Shown here in pieces: positions 1 through 12,804 of a stretch of 64,000 nucleotides of DNA (its first letter is position 1; each line of letters starts with the position of its first letter). The DNA comes from Atrina japonica (lineage: Eukaryota; Mollusca; Bivalvia; Pterioida; Pinnidae). The DNA lies in NCBI GenBank assembly GCA_030159075.1, contig BROG01000150.1:434001-498000 (forward strand). The letters run 5' to 3'. Under the pieces are notes generated by a model that was not told the origin of the DNA, made no database searches, and worked only from the letters and a program-made list of their open reading frames with translations. Both the position numbers and the translations under genes were made by a program.

Positions 1-269
1 TGTAAAAAGATATACATAAGCACGAAAGTTCTTAATTTCTTAATTTACATTTTGTGAAAATTGTTTGAGAGACCCAGGTTTGAAACTTTTCAAATGCAAG
101 TGATTAACTTAACCTTTCTATTTGTATATGAATACCACAGTGGACTTGGTCATAATTCCGCAAAATATATATAGAAATATAAGATTTTTATGCCTGTGTG
201 TAGCATCAAGAACAAGTAGTAAGAGTAGAAAAATTCGAAATAATATTTTTTTTGGTAATGCCACTTTAA
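1..269 (+). mobile_element. TTAA-type MITE family A, copy 1 (cut by the window edge)
   Basis: The sequence matches the other family A copies: the inner inverted-repeat segment near position 40-60, the central part with tttgtatatgaataccac, and a right end with taatgcc and a TTAA-like terminus. The left end lies outside the window. Confidence 0.75.
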
Positions 270-404
270 ATAGAGCTACTTTTCAGATATTTGTTAAACA
301 TTATAAATCACGATAATATCTTCTGAATCAGTTTTGTCAACAAAAAGTACTTTGATTTTCCTGTTTGATAATTATGTGAAGACGTGTTTTGACGAAACTA
401 AGAC

Positions 405-1255
405 CTACGTGTCAAAGATGTCGATGATAAAATAATAGACTGCGTAAAACGATTACTAATGATCCAAAGTAATACATGCAAAGCAGAAATATACACTTAT
501 AAAAAACGATATCAAGAAAATAAAATTTTATTTTGTCAATTTCACATGTTATTACTTTGAGTAGCGATCTCTGGTTTGAGCGAATACCCTAAGTTGAACG
601 TTTAAAATTCGGCAAGATATAAACTTTTTAAGTTGATTTTTTCAAACATAGCGCTGAAATTATTCATCAGTTTATAGTATCAAAGGTTGTCAACATCTAC
701 CAAATCCTCAACATTTCACCTGATTTTACTGTCTGAGCATTTCCCTAACCCCACTTCTAAAGAATGCATCTAGTAGATCCGGTGAATATTCTATGCTAAA
801 ATGCTACTAATTTTAGTTTTGAATAATTTACAGTTACATGCTAAATTTGTGTTTGTTTACTCCGAGACCTAGGAACAAATTGATCTAGTTACCTTTTCTT
901 TGTACTAAATTAAAATACTTTACAAAGTTCCTATATAAATATTTTATGAAATTTTCATCACAGACCAGCGATATATAAATTGCTGCACAGACAAACATCT
1001 TCCCTCATTCAAAATGTGTTATATAATTATGTCTCTAACCATACCAAATCAAGGAGATGAATTTGACCTACAATTTTGTCTCTATACTAAGTCTGCTGTA
1101 TCTTCTCACTTGACTGATCACACAGGTGACCCACAGAGTATACGTAGTAATTGAACCAATACGGGGATTGACAGGCAACTAACTGTCAAACTGAGTTACC
1201 TGTACCGATAGTGGGCGGTCCTTAAAACTTCCCCTTTAAGCGGACCTTCAAATGA
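405..1255 (+). repeat. Dispersed repeat shared with 43105-43640
   Basis: Blocks shared in order with the interior of the 2.1 kb element: aaatgtcgatgata-type sequence, tgcgtaaaac/cgcgtaatc, then gacccacagag, gagttacctgtac and gtggncggtccttaaaactt. The copy here is about 300 bases longer than the other. Confidence 0.6.
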
Positions 1256-1500
1256 CATAGGGTTAGGTTTTTTTTTAAATGGCCGATTTACTCAATATTG
1301 GTTGACATAGTGTTCAAAGATATATGACATAATTTGTAAGAAATCATTAGATCACTGTGACATAATGTCACGGCATCTAAAGTAAACAAAAAGTATTAAT
1401 TTGAATATATAATATTTTGTTAAACCCTTCTATTACAACTTACCAAAAGCCTATTGGCCAATTTCAATCAAAATTTGGGTGATTGTTTTTATTTCGAATA

Positions 1501-1640
1501 GTGTTTCACGCCACATTCAACCATTTTTCAGTTATATGGCGGCGGTTAGTTTTTAACGGTGGAGGAGTGAACCCTGTTACAATGTACCTGGATAGAGACC
1601 AAAGGTCTTCCTCAAGTACAATTTGGAGGAAATATGAAAG
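1501..1640 (-). mobile_element. tRNA-derived SINE family 2, partial copy
   Basis: Only the 3' body remains: cacgccacattcaaccattt, ttatatggcggcgg and the tacaatgtacctgg block. It matches the bodies at 2690, 22640 and 41597. Confidence 0.7.
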
Positions 1641-1908
1641 TTGTATCAAGCTTGTGAAGGAAAAGGGTCTAATATCCATAATTTGCCACATTTGAACTCA
1701 CCCATTTCAAAGAATGGTTAAGTCCACTGTCAGAATTCAGGAGTGTATAAGTTACAATCCAAATTTCAGAATGATTTTACATTCATTACATTCATTATTT
1801 ACTTGTTCACTCCTGGATGGGTGAGTCTAATTATGACCAAGGGGGTTGATGATGTAACCTGCTATCATCCGGGTCACCAGCCATTTACTCATTTTCACAC
1901 GTCTTAAG

Positions 1909-2192
1909 GAGCCGGCCTAGCTCAGTCGGTAGCGCGCTCGACTCTTGATCATGAGGTCGTGAATTTGAGTCCAGCCGACGACAGGTTGGTTTCCTGTCCT
2001 TCGGATGAGACAGTAAAAACCGAGGTCCCGTGTCACAGTAGGTGTCGGCACGTTAAAGAAAACCCATAATACTCAATGGCCGTAAGTGCCGAGCATAGGC
2101 CAAAATTTGAAGAACTTCACTGGCATTTGGTGACGTCCCCATATGAGTGAAAGGTTCTTGAGTAGGAAGATAAATAAAACCAACAAACAAAC
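1909..2192 (+). mobile_element. tRNA-derived SINE, family 1, copy 1
   Basis: The head resembles a tRNA gene with an A box (tagctcagtcggtagcgcgc) and a B box region (gtgaatttgagtcc). The body contains ggtttcctgtccttcgga, the conserved ggccgtaagtgccgagcata and tggtgacgtccccatatgag, and the tail is an A-rich caaacaaaca run. Widely dispersed SINEs with this body are common in bivalves. Confidence 0.88.
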
Positions 2193-2687
2193 AGCACAAG
2201 TCTTACAACATAAACAAAGTGAATGTTAGTATACATTCTGTTACTGACTGTGCTAAAATCTTAATTCAATTTGTGGATATGGAAATGTCAATGCACACAC
2301 TTTTTGAAATCGGGATCGAGATGCCTTCAAATGTGTATTATTGCAGACGTAACATCATCTAAGACAAGTAAAAAGTCACGAGGGTATTACGATACGAATA
2401 GTAAACACATTTAAGCACCACAACTCGGATTTGGCGTAAGTCCAAAACCTGAAATATTCCGCTTATTAAGTCTTTTATTTCAGGCCACTGAAGAATGTGT
2501 ACTGTATGCTTGCTTTTAATTTGATTAGGTTCGTCAAGGGATTGCTTTTTTTCTATGTGAATATCGTTTGCATGGCAGGACGAAATAAACTTAACACCAC
2601 TCATTATGACAAAAAGCACAACGTATTTCAATAGCTATGATTTGAATTTTAAATTTTCACTACATATAAAAATAATTTTTCTGTTTT

Positions 2688-2888
2688 ATGTTGGCTACCA
2701 GTTTTTGTTAGTGAAGAGAAACCTGATACAGGGTACCCGGGAATAGACAACTGGTCTTCCGCATGCAAACTGGCACACTTTCTCACTAACAACAGCTTAG
2801 GTTTCAGTTGGGCTCGAACCTGCGCTGACCAGAAATGAGATATTTTATTCTTCAATGCGCGAGCCTCTAACCGCTCGTCCGCGAAGGT
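2688..2888 (-). mobile_element. tRNA-derived SINE family 2, copy with head
   Basis: On the minus strand it reads A box-like gagcggttagaggctcgcgc, then B box ggttcgagcccaa, then the body with gtgagaaagtgtgccagttt and cccgggtaccctg. The head is of a different tRNA type from SINE family 1. Confidence 0.8.
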
Positions 2889-3279
2889 TACAACATCATT
2901 TAGTCAATAGTTAACCTTACTTAAAGAGTCACACTGTTAACATTCACATAGTTTCATTTAATTAGCATATCAGTCTATCTTTACTAAGGGCAAGCAACTT
3001 TTACTGAATGTACTGTAACATTATACTCTGTTTGGGTGGTGTTACTCCTATTCTTGCAACAAATATCACAAAATCCTACTTATATGAAAATTTAACGATC
3101 TTTTTATACTTTCATTTTGCCCTTAATCATTTAAATTTTAATGATATTCTTATAAGCTATTTTAATAATTATTTCCACTTATTGTGCATATTAACTGAAA
3201 TAAATGTCAACGTTTCTGAAAACGTTTTCTGACGTTGAAGAAAGAGTTATCGAACAAAACTTTACTAGTAAAATTTGAT

Positions 3280-3335
3280 ATGCAAATTATGATAACAATA
3301 ATATAGGTTTTTATTGGATTTTCTTGTATATATAT
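3280..3335 (+). promoter_or_regulatory. Octamer/GATA/TATA-like core, module copy 1
   Basis: ATGCAAAT at 3280-3287 is followed by GATAAC at 3291 and a tgtatatatatgtatat run about 40 bases downstream. It is conserved in order with the three other copies. Confidence 0.35.
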
Positions 3336-3419
3336 GTATATGGGGTTTGTTTCCATTTCATTTACATGAACTACGTTGCAATGGAACTACTTTCATTACG
3401 ACTTATCGTTTCTCCCATC

Positions 3420-3545
3420 CTGATTTTACTTGCGGTAGGTCGGTGATCTCTACCCGGGTACATTGTAACCGGGTTCTCTCCTCCACCAGAAAACACTGGC
3501 CACCACCATATAACTGAAAATGTTTTGAGTGGTGTAAAACACTAT
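3420..3545 (+). mobile_element. SINE family 2, 3' fragment
   Basis: It contains acttgcggtaggtcggtg, cccgggtacattgtaaccgg, ctcctccaccag and the gccaccaccatataactga end. The tRNA head is missing. Confidence 0.7.
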
Positions 3546-3660
3546 TCAAAATTGAAAATAATATTCAGACAGAATTGATGTCTCCATTCATGCACATGAA
3601 GTACAATACAGATGAAGTATACGTTGATAGCGCGAATACAACAGAGAAGACTTAAGCACG

Positions 3661-3738
3661 TTAACCCATTGACCCCTAAAGACACATTTGGGCTGTTTTA
3701 TAGAACAGTCCATTGTTTTTCAGGGGTTGATGAGTTAA
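3661..3738. mobile_element. Short TTAA-ended hairpin repeat, family D, copy 1
   Basis: The sequence runs from TTAACCCATTGACCCCTAAA to caggggttgatgagttaa, a 78-base inverted repeat containing acacatttgggct. Related copies are at 38814, 40113 and 53187. Confidence 0.65.
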
Positions 3739-3852
3739 TGCAATTGCATATACATTATAGCGAAAAGTCTTGAGCTCGATTGTGTTATTAACAAATGCAT
3801 AAAAAGTGGGTAAGCCATGCTTCTGGACACAATACAAGTATGAAAAGTGTTC

Positions 3853-4134
3853 AGAGCCGGCCTGGCTTAGTCGGTAGCGCGCTCAACTCTGGATCGTGAC
3901 GTCGTGAGTTCGAGTCCCGCCGACGGCAGGTTGGTTTCCTGTCCTTCGGACTGAGACAGTAAACGTGGTAGGTTGTGGCACGTTAAAGAACCCTCACTGC
4001 TTAATGGCTCAACGGCCGTAAGTGCCGAGCATAGGCCAAAATTTGAAGCCTTTCAGCGGCATTTGGTGACGTCTCCATATGAGTGAAATATTCTTGAATG
4101 GGACGTTAAAACAACAATAAACAAACAAACAAAA
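3853..4134 (+). mobile_element. tRNA-derived SINE, family 1, copy 2
   Basis: This copy has an intact B box (gagttcgagtcccgcc), the A box, the same body as copy 1 and a tail of aataaacaaacaaacaaa. It is shortened by about 20 bases near 3970. Confidence 0.9.
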
Positions 4135-4666
4135 GACCAGTATTCATACGCCGAAAACTTGATCAATACTACGATTGAAATTCTCTACATATAATGAATA
4201 AATTTCTGTTTCTTATCTGCCAATCAATGTACAATGTTTCAAGTACAGTCACATTTAAAACTGAAGCAAAACTATTCTTAAATGGATATCGAAAATGAAA
4301 ACATGGAAGATTCTACAACAACAACACCAAAGTACAAATTGGTTTCTGGAAAAGTTTTCAGAATTATTCAGAAAGAGTGAATCAGTTTAAAAGGAAACTA
4401 AATTAAGATTGTTCTAATTACGTGCGTGTATCTATGGCTGTGTTGGAATTGACATGCTGGAGAAAAATAGCAAGTTTTTCTAATTTTACGAATGAATGTG
4501 ATAGTAGGTAAAAGATAACAACTGATGCATATACACTGCAATATACATTCAACAACTTTCATTGGTACTCTGCTGAAAGTGATCTCATTGATTTCTTATT
4601 ATTTTTATTTTCCACAAAAATGTATATTAGTTTTAACCTTGCAGGTACAATTGAAGGTAATTCGAT

Positions 4667-4725
4667 ATGCAAATTAGGATAACAAGAAAATAGTATTTTG
4701 TTGGATTTTGGTCTATATATAATAG
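4667..4725 (+). promoter_or_regulatory. Octamer/GATA/TATA-like core, module copy 2
   Basis: ATGCAAAT at 4667-4674 is followed by GATAAC and tctatatataatagac about 40 bases downstream. Confidence 0.35.
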
Positions 4726-4820
4726 ACTTTACATATGTATGAACTATAGTGTATTCTGCCATTCCCTCTTAATAATATCATTTTGATTCCGATATAATTT
4801 ATTTGATGTCTTCACTGTTG

Positions 4821-4822
<2 letters not shown>

Positions 4823-4915
<93 letters not shown>
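4823..4915. repeat. (TA)n microsatellite
   Basis: About 93 bases of uninterrupted TA inside module copy 2. It interrupts the position where the short MSSL frame would continue. Confidence 0.98.
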
Positions 4916-4918
<3 letters not shown>

Positions 4919-4937
4919 TTTTTACTATATTCTATAT

Positions 4938-5190
4938 CATCGTCGTAAAACCACGGTCCGGAATCGCTATGCTCTTTCCTACCCGTGGTGCCATGCGACC
5001 GAAATCTATCGTAGTCGTAGCTAATGAATATTTATAAGTAGTAGGTATTGTCCAGTTTATCCAATCACAGTATTTGTAATCGACAACGGAAGTTATCGCA
5101 TAGTCTGTAATTGTTCAAAAGTCTCGATCTGATTGGTTGACGAATGCACTCGCATTGGCTGAGGCTTCGGAATAATGTTTTACGACGATG
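4938..5190. mobile_element. MITE with CATCGTCGTAAAAC termini
   Basis: It is a 253-base element with inverted ends CATCGTCGTAAAAC and GTTTTACGACGATG. It lies just right of a (TA)n tract, is more GC-rich than its flanks and has no open frame of note. Only one copy is in the window. Confidence 0.65.
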
Positions 5191-6463
5191 GTTCTTTATC
5201 AGACGAGTCTCAAACGAGCATAAAATATTTACAAACTCATTCAAATGAAAACAAAATACTATTATGTGTAATAGCTCCTAGACTTGCTCATTTATTACAC
5301 AATTATATAATTCCATGTACATGAGTGATACAACTGCATATATATGGGTGGGTGGGTGGGTGGTAACATTACAACTCTACAGCGCAAAGTCTTGAGCTCG
5401 AATATGCTACTGACAAATACCTTAAAAGCCTGCAAAGTCATGCCTCTGGACGCAATGCAAAACTGACGAATATTCATACGCCGAACACTTGATAAAAACT
5501 AGGATCATACTTTTAATTTTCAACCTGTAATACATGTTACATATTATACATATTATTATGTTTCTGTTTCCAATGTGACGAGTACAGTTACATTAAAATT
5601 GAATCAAAATGTCCTGGAATTGATATCAAAAATGAAAACATGGCAGATGAAGATAGATGCCATAACGACAAAGATTGAAGTTACATTAACACGTGTTTAT
5701 GTTTACTTGTGTTTCACAGTTATTGGTAAGTTTTATACGGGTATGTCATCTGACATTGCATGAATTTCAGGTGTTTGTTACATGTAACGTAGTCCGATAT
5801 CTGAATAGAATATAGCCATTCGAAGGCTCTCTTCAGTGCAGTTGACTTATTCCCACCCACCCCCATTGACATAAGTATAGTTTTGGAATTTGAACTAAAC
5901 ATTTTGTTATTACATTGTAGGTCACGTGGTCAGGAGACAGAGACATTTTGTTTGTATATTTATTATATCTAAGTTAACTGCAGTTGCACAGAGCGCTTCA
6001 TACCTAATTTGTGTGTTTGTTTATTTTATAAATTATTTATGTTCGGTTGAGTGAAACGAATTAGAACATAAACATGTTTCTCAAAAAGTTTCCGAGAATT
6101 ATTTAGAAAGAGTGACACATGAATTAATATAATGGCAAGCAATAGAGGACAGGTTATGTATATACACTGCAAGCTACATGTACCAAGGGCATATAACTTA
6201 TATAACGTCATGCTCTTCTTGGACAGTTTTATTCCTATTTCTGCAACAAATATAAGAAAATCTTACATTTATTAAAGTATAACGACATTCATTTCTAAAA
6301 ATTCATTTTGCATTCATTTATCTAATTTAATTGATAATCTTACAAATTGTTTTGACAATTTTTTTTTTCTGTGTTTGTATATCAACTAAAATAAAAAAAA
6401 AAACAACGTTTACCGACGTGTTTAGAAAGAGTTACCTAACTTTAGTGTACTTGTAAATTTGTG

Positions 6464-6520
6464 ATGCAAATTATGATAACAGGAAAACAGATTTTTCATT
6501 GATTAGGATGTGTATATAAG
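6464..6520 (+). promoter_or_regulatory. Octamer/GATA/TATA-like core, module copy 3
   Basis: ATGCAAAT at 6464-6471 and GATAACAGG are followed by tgtatataaggaattt near 6509. About 100 bases downstream a short frame (6610-6675) begins MSSLFYYIFVIFISF, a signal-peptide-like stretch that stops after 21 residues. Confidence 0.4.
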
Positions 6521-7047
6521 GAATTTCTGCGTAGTACTTGTGAATGAACAACATTGCATTGTACTTTCGGTCATACGATCTTTTTTTTATTCAGATTATT
6601 TATTATTTGATGTCGTCATTGTTTTATTACATATTTGTTATTTTCATTTCGTTTCTACAAGTCCAAATATATTAAAATTTGTAGCAAATTTTTTTTCAAA
6701 CTGATATCGTAAAATGAAAAAACGGCAGATGAAGAGAGAGTTCTCGGCAACAAAGTATAAATTATTTTCATGACTTAATTGAGTTTCCAGAGTGACCTAA
6801 AATGGGTGAATTAATTTTCATGTAAATTGATATCTATAAATATGATTACTGGGAAATTGAATTACGATTGAGGTAAATGTATTTGAATTTTTTCTTAGTA
6901 CGTGAGTGTATCCTTGGTTTAGCTGAAATGGACATACTGGAGAAAATTAGCATGAATGAATGTGAAAGACTGCAAGTTATTCAAATACACTGCCATATAC
7001 ATTCAATAATTTTCATCAATACTCCTCTTCATGTGATTTTAATGTAC

Positions 7048-7263
7048 AGGTGTACCAAGGTAAATTGGTACATGTTTATAAACACAACGAGTGTAAATCA
7101 AATCATAACTGGGTGTCAAGCCTCTTGTCGTCACAAAAGTATTAATGATTCAGTAATGCATGGAGCCTGACAAGGCAATTATGTTTTACCTGTACAACCT
7201 ACTTTTGGTATTGTTTTGGTTTTTTGACTCTACCTGGATGTCCCACTTTACCTTGGTACACCT
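7048..7263. mobile_element. MITE family B, copy 1
   Basis: The ends are near-perfect inverted repeats, AGGTGTACCAAGGTAAA and TTTACCTTGGTACACCT. The interior contains aacacaacgagtgtaaatc, shared with the copy at 60693. About 216 bp. Confidence 0.8.
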
Positions 7264-7742
7264 ATACTCATTACATGTTTTTTATCTGATCATATATAAT
7301 ACGAACAGGTACGTAGGGCAAACGAAGGCTACTCTAAATCAACGGTTTTCGACTGTATTTTAAAATAATTAAACCTTATTTAAAGATTGATATGTTAGCA
7401 TTCACATAGTTTCATTTGATTAGCATATCTGCTTATCTTAACACGGGGCATATAACTTTTACCGCATATATTTAAAACATTATACTCTTCTTGGATGGTG
7501 ATATTTTTATTCATGCAATAAATAACTGAAAATCCTACGTAAATCAAGGTATAAATAGATTTATTTCTAAACATTCATCTTGCCTTCAATTATTTATTTT
7601 TATGGATATTCTTACAAGCTATTTTAACTAATATTTCAAATAATCGTGCAAATTCAACTTTATTAAATGACAAAGTTTCTGAAAACGTTTACTGACGTTT
7701 GTAGAAAGAGTTACCTAACTTTTGTGTACTAGTATATTTGAT

Positions 7743-7805
7743 ATGCAAATTATGATAACAGGAAAATAGGTGTTGTTGAATTATGATTTGTATATAAGGG
7801 ATTTG
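7743..7805 (+). promoter_or_regulatory. Octamer/GATA/TATA-like core, module copy 4
   Basis: ATGCAAAT at 7743-7750, then GATAACAGG and tgtatataagggattt near 7790. A short downstream frame near 7878 begins MSSSFYFIYFSFIPF and stops after 17 residues, parallel to copy 3. Confidence 0.4.
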
Positions 7806-8340
7806 TGTATCAAACTTATCACAAGTTATTTCGGCCACTCTCTGGAATACAATTATTTTTTAATTCAGATAGTATTAAATGTCTTCATCTTTTTATTTTA
7901 TATATTTTAGTTTTATTCCGTTTCTAATATGATAAGTGGAGTCAAATTTAAAACTGAAGAAAATCATTGTCAAAAATGAAAACATGGCAGCTGAAGACGG
8001 ATTCCTCAGCAAGAAAGTTTAATTTAAGGAAGCTATCTAACCTCATGAGTGAATATGATGGAAAGTGAAAGAGAGCAAGTTATTCAAATATACTGCAAAA
8101 TACATATACTTTTCTGAAAATGATATCATTGTGATTATTCTATTTCTATCTTCATATTTTATAGTACAACAACATCTATATAGTCTTTATTTTAATTCTA
8201 TCGTTGAAAATTGTGGTTACATGTATAATAAAAACGTAACTGTTCCCAAATTTATTACGAAAATAAATACATGTGTATTGCAGATGAAGAGTTTCCATAG
8301 CAATAAAATGTCAATTCAAATCTGCGATGTTTGTGTATGA

Positions 8341-9214
8341 AAATTTAGGTAGGGACAAATTTTAAACGAAAAGGAAGACATTATCCATATACGTGATAAC
8401 ATACTATAATCCTCATCACGTGACGGTGTTAAATCAAGATCAACAATATCCGAGTGGTAATGTATATTTCAGTATAGTTCATGCATTTTGAGAGCAGAAC
8501 ATCACGTATAAATTATATCTCAATATAAAAATATAAACTTTCATGCCATCTGTATTTGAATTTCAAATTATAACTACAAGATTTAAATCATTGAACTTCG
8601 CCAGAAAACGATTTTAAAACTTGTGTCATGTACTACAGTTAGTTTGACTAATCAGGGTAAGCAATAGCTTAATATATCAATATTTCAATGAAAACGAAAT
8701 ATTGAAAGACAAAATGAATGTTAAGAAAAAAGTTGTATTTAAAAGTTATTATTTATATACATGTAGTTGTATTTTCATGTGTGTATGTGTTTGAGATATT
8801 AGTTTCAGAAATGAAATAGCATCGCCATAGAAGAGCATAATATATTCAATGTATATAGAAAGAGTTACCTGCCCTTTGTAAAGATCGGTTGGTATGCTTT
8901 TCAGATGTTTCTGTTATTGTAGTTTGGCAAGTTTATCGTGGATATGAGGAAAATGGATCAGAGTTCTCGAGGTGAAACGAAAATCTTTAACAATGTTACT
9001 ATACGTACCTGTGCACATGTTGGAATATGTCAGCAGAAGACCATTATATTGAGGAAATATGAATAAAACTCGGACATATGCTGTTGAAAAAGTTTTTCAA
9101 CATTGGTAATTTGGTTCATTTTATGAAGCAGTTACGAGTGAACTGTGTTATTGTAGATGTCGTTGTGATCTTAACAACTATCATCTTTATATTAATGTCA
9201 GATCTTTTAAACAT

Positions 9215-9220
<6 letters not shown>
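8341..9220. other. Intergenic, no gene seen
   Basis: This is AT-rich single-copy-looking sequence. I see no extended coding frame, splice-bounded exon or clear element end. Confidence 0.6.
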
Positions 9221-9286
<66 letters not shown>

Positions 9287-9298
9287 CGACCGACCGAC
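9221..9298. repeat. (AG)n followed by (ACCG)n microsatellite
   Basis: Sixty bases of AG are followed by four to five ACCG units. The Arg-Glu frame across it is a by-product. Confidence 0.98.
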
Positions 9299-11275
9299 CT
9301 TAGTGAGAGTAATGAACTTGTGTATTCAATATCTTTATTACAAGCCTGCAAAAACCACCTCATGCTTCAGTGTAAACCACAGTTATCACTCTCAATTTTT
9401 GGTTTCCATAGTAAAATGTGAGCATTTTGTTAAAACGTGTACTGTAATTGATGAAGTGAAACTAGTGATTGTGTTATGGGGGTCTTTCAAGACAGCTTCC
9501 ACTGTTGTAGGTTCTTGCTATCAAATGTTCAGTGTTATGAGAAGATGACAGATAACGGACTATGTAACATTGATTGAACAGTGATTATGAATTGGACTAT
9601 TAACCCTTATCCAGCCAAATACGTCAATATACGATTTTACAATACCCTCTGCCACTGCCAAACACGTCAATATACGATTTTCGTAAACCCTCGCTCGCTT
9701 GATATATGATTTCCAAGTACGCTATAAATACCACGGAATCCTATGTAAAAGACCATTGGTGAATATAAAAAGATACGGACACGTCATAGATAAGTCTTTA
9801 ATCTGATTGGTTGACACACTTTTATCACTAAAAATAAAAACTGAATGACTTAAACGACCTTTAGAATCTCACTTCCGAGAAAACGAAAGTGTTACAAATG
9901 GCGTCTGCATTGCTTTGTTCACTGTGTGATGATGGAATTTGGAGCTATATTTCAGTAATTACAACTCGTAGGAGGAATACGATTTCCTTTGATTTGAAAT
10001 AGGAGATTTAGATGTAAATTCAACATAAGTTCTCAGAAAACTCCTATGGATAAGTCACCGACCGATAATTATATAACTATTAAAGTTGTTATAGTCCAGA
10101 CGATCGTGTCTGTCAATTAGACTTCATCAGTTGAGCTCCAATTTTAAACAGATTTTCTAAAGAGAAAGTGGTATCAGACAAGGCCAAATGATCAATCTAA
10201 ACGTATAGCCAAAAATACGTCTAAGAGTAACCACTGTATAAAGATGGCTATCTTAGCGTTAGAATAATTTAAAATCAACTGTCATATTTTTGATTAGACA
10301 GACACGATCGTCTTGAGCATTCAGTGGAACCACAGAGCCGTCCGAAGATTGTGCATTTGTCGATTGCATATAAAGTGCGCACAGTATACATTTAGTGATT
10401 GCACTAATTGATACCACGTGTGAGATGAACACGCTAATGTCTTTAGAAGAACAATTATCGGAAACATTGACACATGAAATCGGTCTGCCTGTAAATTTCA
10501 CGACTGGATACGTCCTTTTCATTTGGGTATGAACGCTAGGAATTTTAGAAGGGTCAGGGAGTTAAATATATAAACTTATAGGAACAGTAGTATTCGATAT
10601 ATAATAAAAATTATCAAGTCTTTCACGATCGCGACCAAATTTTACAAAGTACGAATAATTTTGGACGCATATTGTGTTATATACTTACAAATCGTGTCAA
10701 TAATGCTTTATATGTTTATAGAATTTGAAAAACAAGTAGATTAAAAACGAATACTAAACAGATAATGTACAATTTTTACTCTTAAAATTGAAAAATAATT
10801 GTCTTCGAGTTATTCTACATAGACCAATCATAAACATTTTCTGTTTAAAACACTTATCATCAATGCTTGTATCACCAATATCATAATTTATAAAAGGTCA
10901 ATGTGAGTTCTTCCGTTAGGGAAAGAATACCAAGGATGAAATAAATTTGTCTATCAAATTCAAGCTTGAATTGAACAAACTATAAAATTTGTTACAAGCA
11001 TGGAGTACAAAACCACAAAAATTTAATACTTTTTTGTATAACATGAATTTAAACAATTTATTTTTTTAAGTAACAGCAACTACATTTTATTAGTAGTATG
11101 GACACCAAATTTGCATACGGAAAGACTGAGTGAACGGTGTTTGCCCAGGAGCCGAAAAAATAATTATGAGTTTGAAGTTCCCATTTTGCACTGGAAAAAA
11201 ACTATAGAAACGATATCTTTATATATCGACCGAAGTTAATCTGTAAACTACTAAAACAGTTAAAATATTTCAGTC

Positions 11276-11309
<34 letters not shown>

Positions 11310-12340
11310 TGCATTTTTAAACTACATGTAGTTTCATTTCGTATCGATGAACGGATTTTGTTCGGAATATTTGACAATATTTACATACCGACTGTAATTT
11401 CCTTCATTACAGTTATACAGAATGACTGTATTGTTGTATCAATAAAATCAGTGATCTAAGTGTTAACCGCTAGCTGGCGTAGGGATATCTAAGAAACCCT
11501 TTCCATGACCATGTTACGGCAGCGATTTGTCGGACAAGTATTCTCTGAACATATGAATGAATCAATAAAGAATAAAATAGCACACATTCATTCCATATTT
11601 TTATTTAAAGCCATTCATTACCACAAAGCAAACAAAACTCACTGAAAGAAATCGAAAACACAAGACTAGGCCTGCATCTGTAGCACATTGTAGATGCCCA
11701 TATCATAGGCATATTGCGATAGATCTAGGTCATGTTATGAAAAGAAACACAGGCCACAGAAATGAAAATTTGCTTCGTAGTTACGTTGCTTGTAAGTAAG
11801 TTGAAAAGGGAGTCAGGTCTAGTGCAATTTTGTCCTGCATCTCTGATAAACAGCTTGCTTTTCCGTCACCATATAGGCTATTCCTGTCAGAAACAATTCG
11901 TCACTCGCATCGCGTGAAATCGACTCTCAGTTACCTCAAATCCTATATATTGCTAGGCTAATTACCAGGCCCATCTTGTTTTTCACAACCTGTAATGTTA
12001 ATGTCGAGCATAAGTAGTGTTCATAGGTTTTTCTCAGTAAATTGACGGGATACTCTATATGATCAGCTGGTAAAAACTGAAGTCTGAATTGACATATGGA
12101 TCTATTATAATTTATAGGCCTACACGGATTTTCCATAACGAACGTGTCGATAATTATCTTTTAAACAGAACAATAAAAGTTTGTTATTTCACAACATAAT
12201 CTGCATTTGTCTTGTTTCAATTGATTTGAAGGATTTGCAAGTGGGCTAGCCTATATACTGAAATAGGTCTACTTACGAAATCGTCACCCCTTCACAGTTT
12301 ACGGCATTTCCCAGCTGATTCAGCGATTGGTAAAATATCA
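9299..12340. other. Intergenic, no gene seen
   Basis: The interval contains a short direct repeat of a catca-free motif (aaatacgtcaatatacgatt type, 9620-9690) and an inverted pair around 10095-10125 and 10300-10320 (gacgatcgtgtctgt). It also has a small (TA)(TG) tract at 11277-11308. Open frames such as 10259-10522 minus lack splice context or recognisable similarity. Confidence 0.55.
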
Positions 12341-12804
12341 AATAGAATGGCTACTTCCAGTTGTCATCACCGAATATTAACAGTCACACTCAAACTTTCT
12401 GTGATATATTCCACCGATAAAATAGAATTCAAACGCAAATTTGTTGTAAACAACGATCATCTGTTGCTATCCAAATCGCACATGGTAGGCCTATCAGCCA
12501 TTTGCACACGGCCCATTCGGGCAATTCTCTTCTGACACATTTAACCCGGCACTACTAAATGGTCGAATATTAAAAATCGCGAACTAAATCACTAGTTTCT
12601 TTCAAAATGATATATATAAAAAAATTAAACCTTAATTTCATTAGAATTTGCGATCAGAAAAGAGAACTACTTCTCATGTCAAAACAGCTGTTGAGCCATT
12701 ACGTCATATGAAAACACCCCCCGCAAAGTCAGTGTTCTGGAATGAATTTAGTATCCAGTGGACTACAGTTTCACTGAAAAATGGTAATGTATATAAATAT
12801 AAGG

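Larger units (their letters stand above)
2930..8060 (+). repeat. About 1.3 kb module repeated four times with a promoter-like core
   Basis: Diverged copies share blocks in the same order: gcatataacttttac, attatactcttcttggatgg, cttacaagctatttta, agagttacctaacttt, then atgcaaattatgataac, a TATA-like run, gatgtcttcat-type sequence, and aaaatgaaaacatggcagatgaag. The octamer ATGCAAAT lies at 3280, 4667, 6464 and 7743, so spacing is 1.3 to 1.8 kb. SINEs and MITEs have inserted between some blocks. No convincing long reading frame is conserved. Confidence 0.65.

Noticed and set aside
1911..1985. tRNA gene
   Set aside because: The A and B boxes belong to the head of a SINE. The body and A-rich tail follow directly and two further copies exist in the window. 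The same applies at 3853 and 27318.
10259..10522. Minus-strand 87-residue frame
   Set aside because: It has somewhat coding-like composition, but no recognisable domain, no supporting splice sites and no neighbouring exon on the same strand.
12347..12486. Possible exon beginning MATSSCHHRI and ending at a GT
   Set aside because: There is no similarity, the donor is weak (gtaggc), and no downstream partner exon in a compatible position was found.
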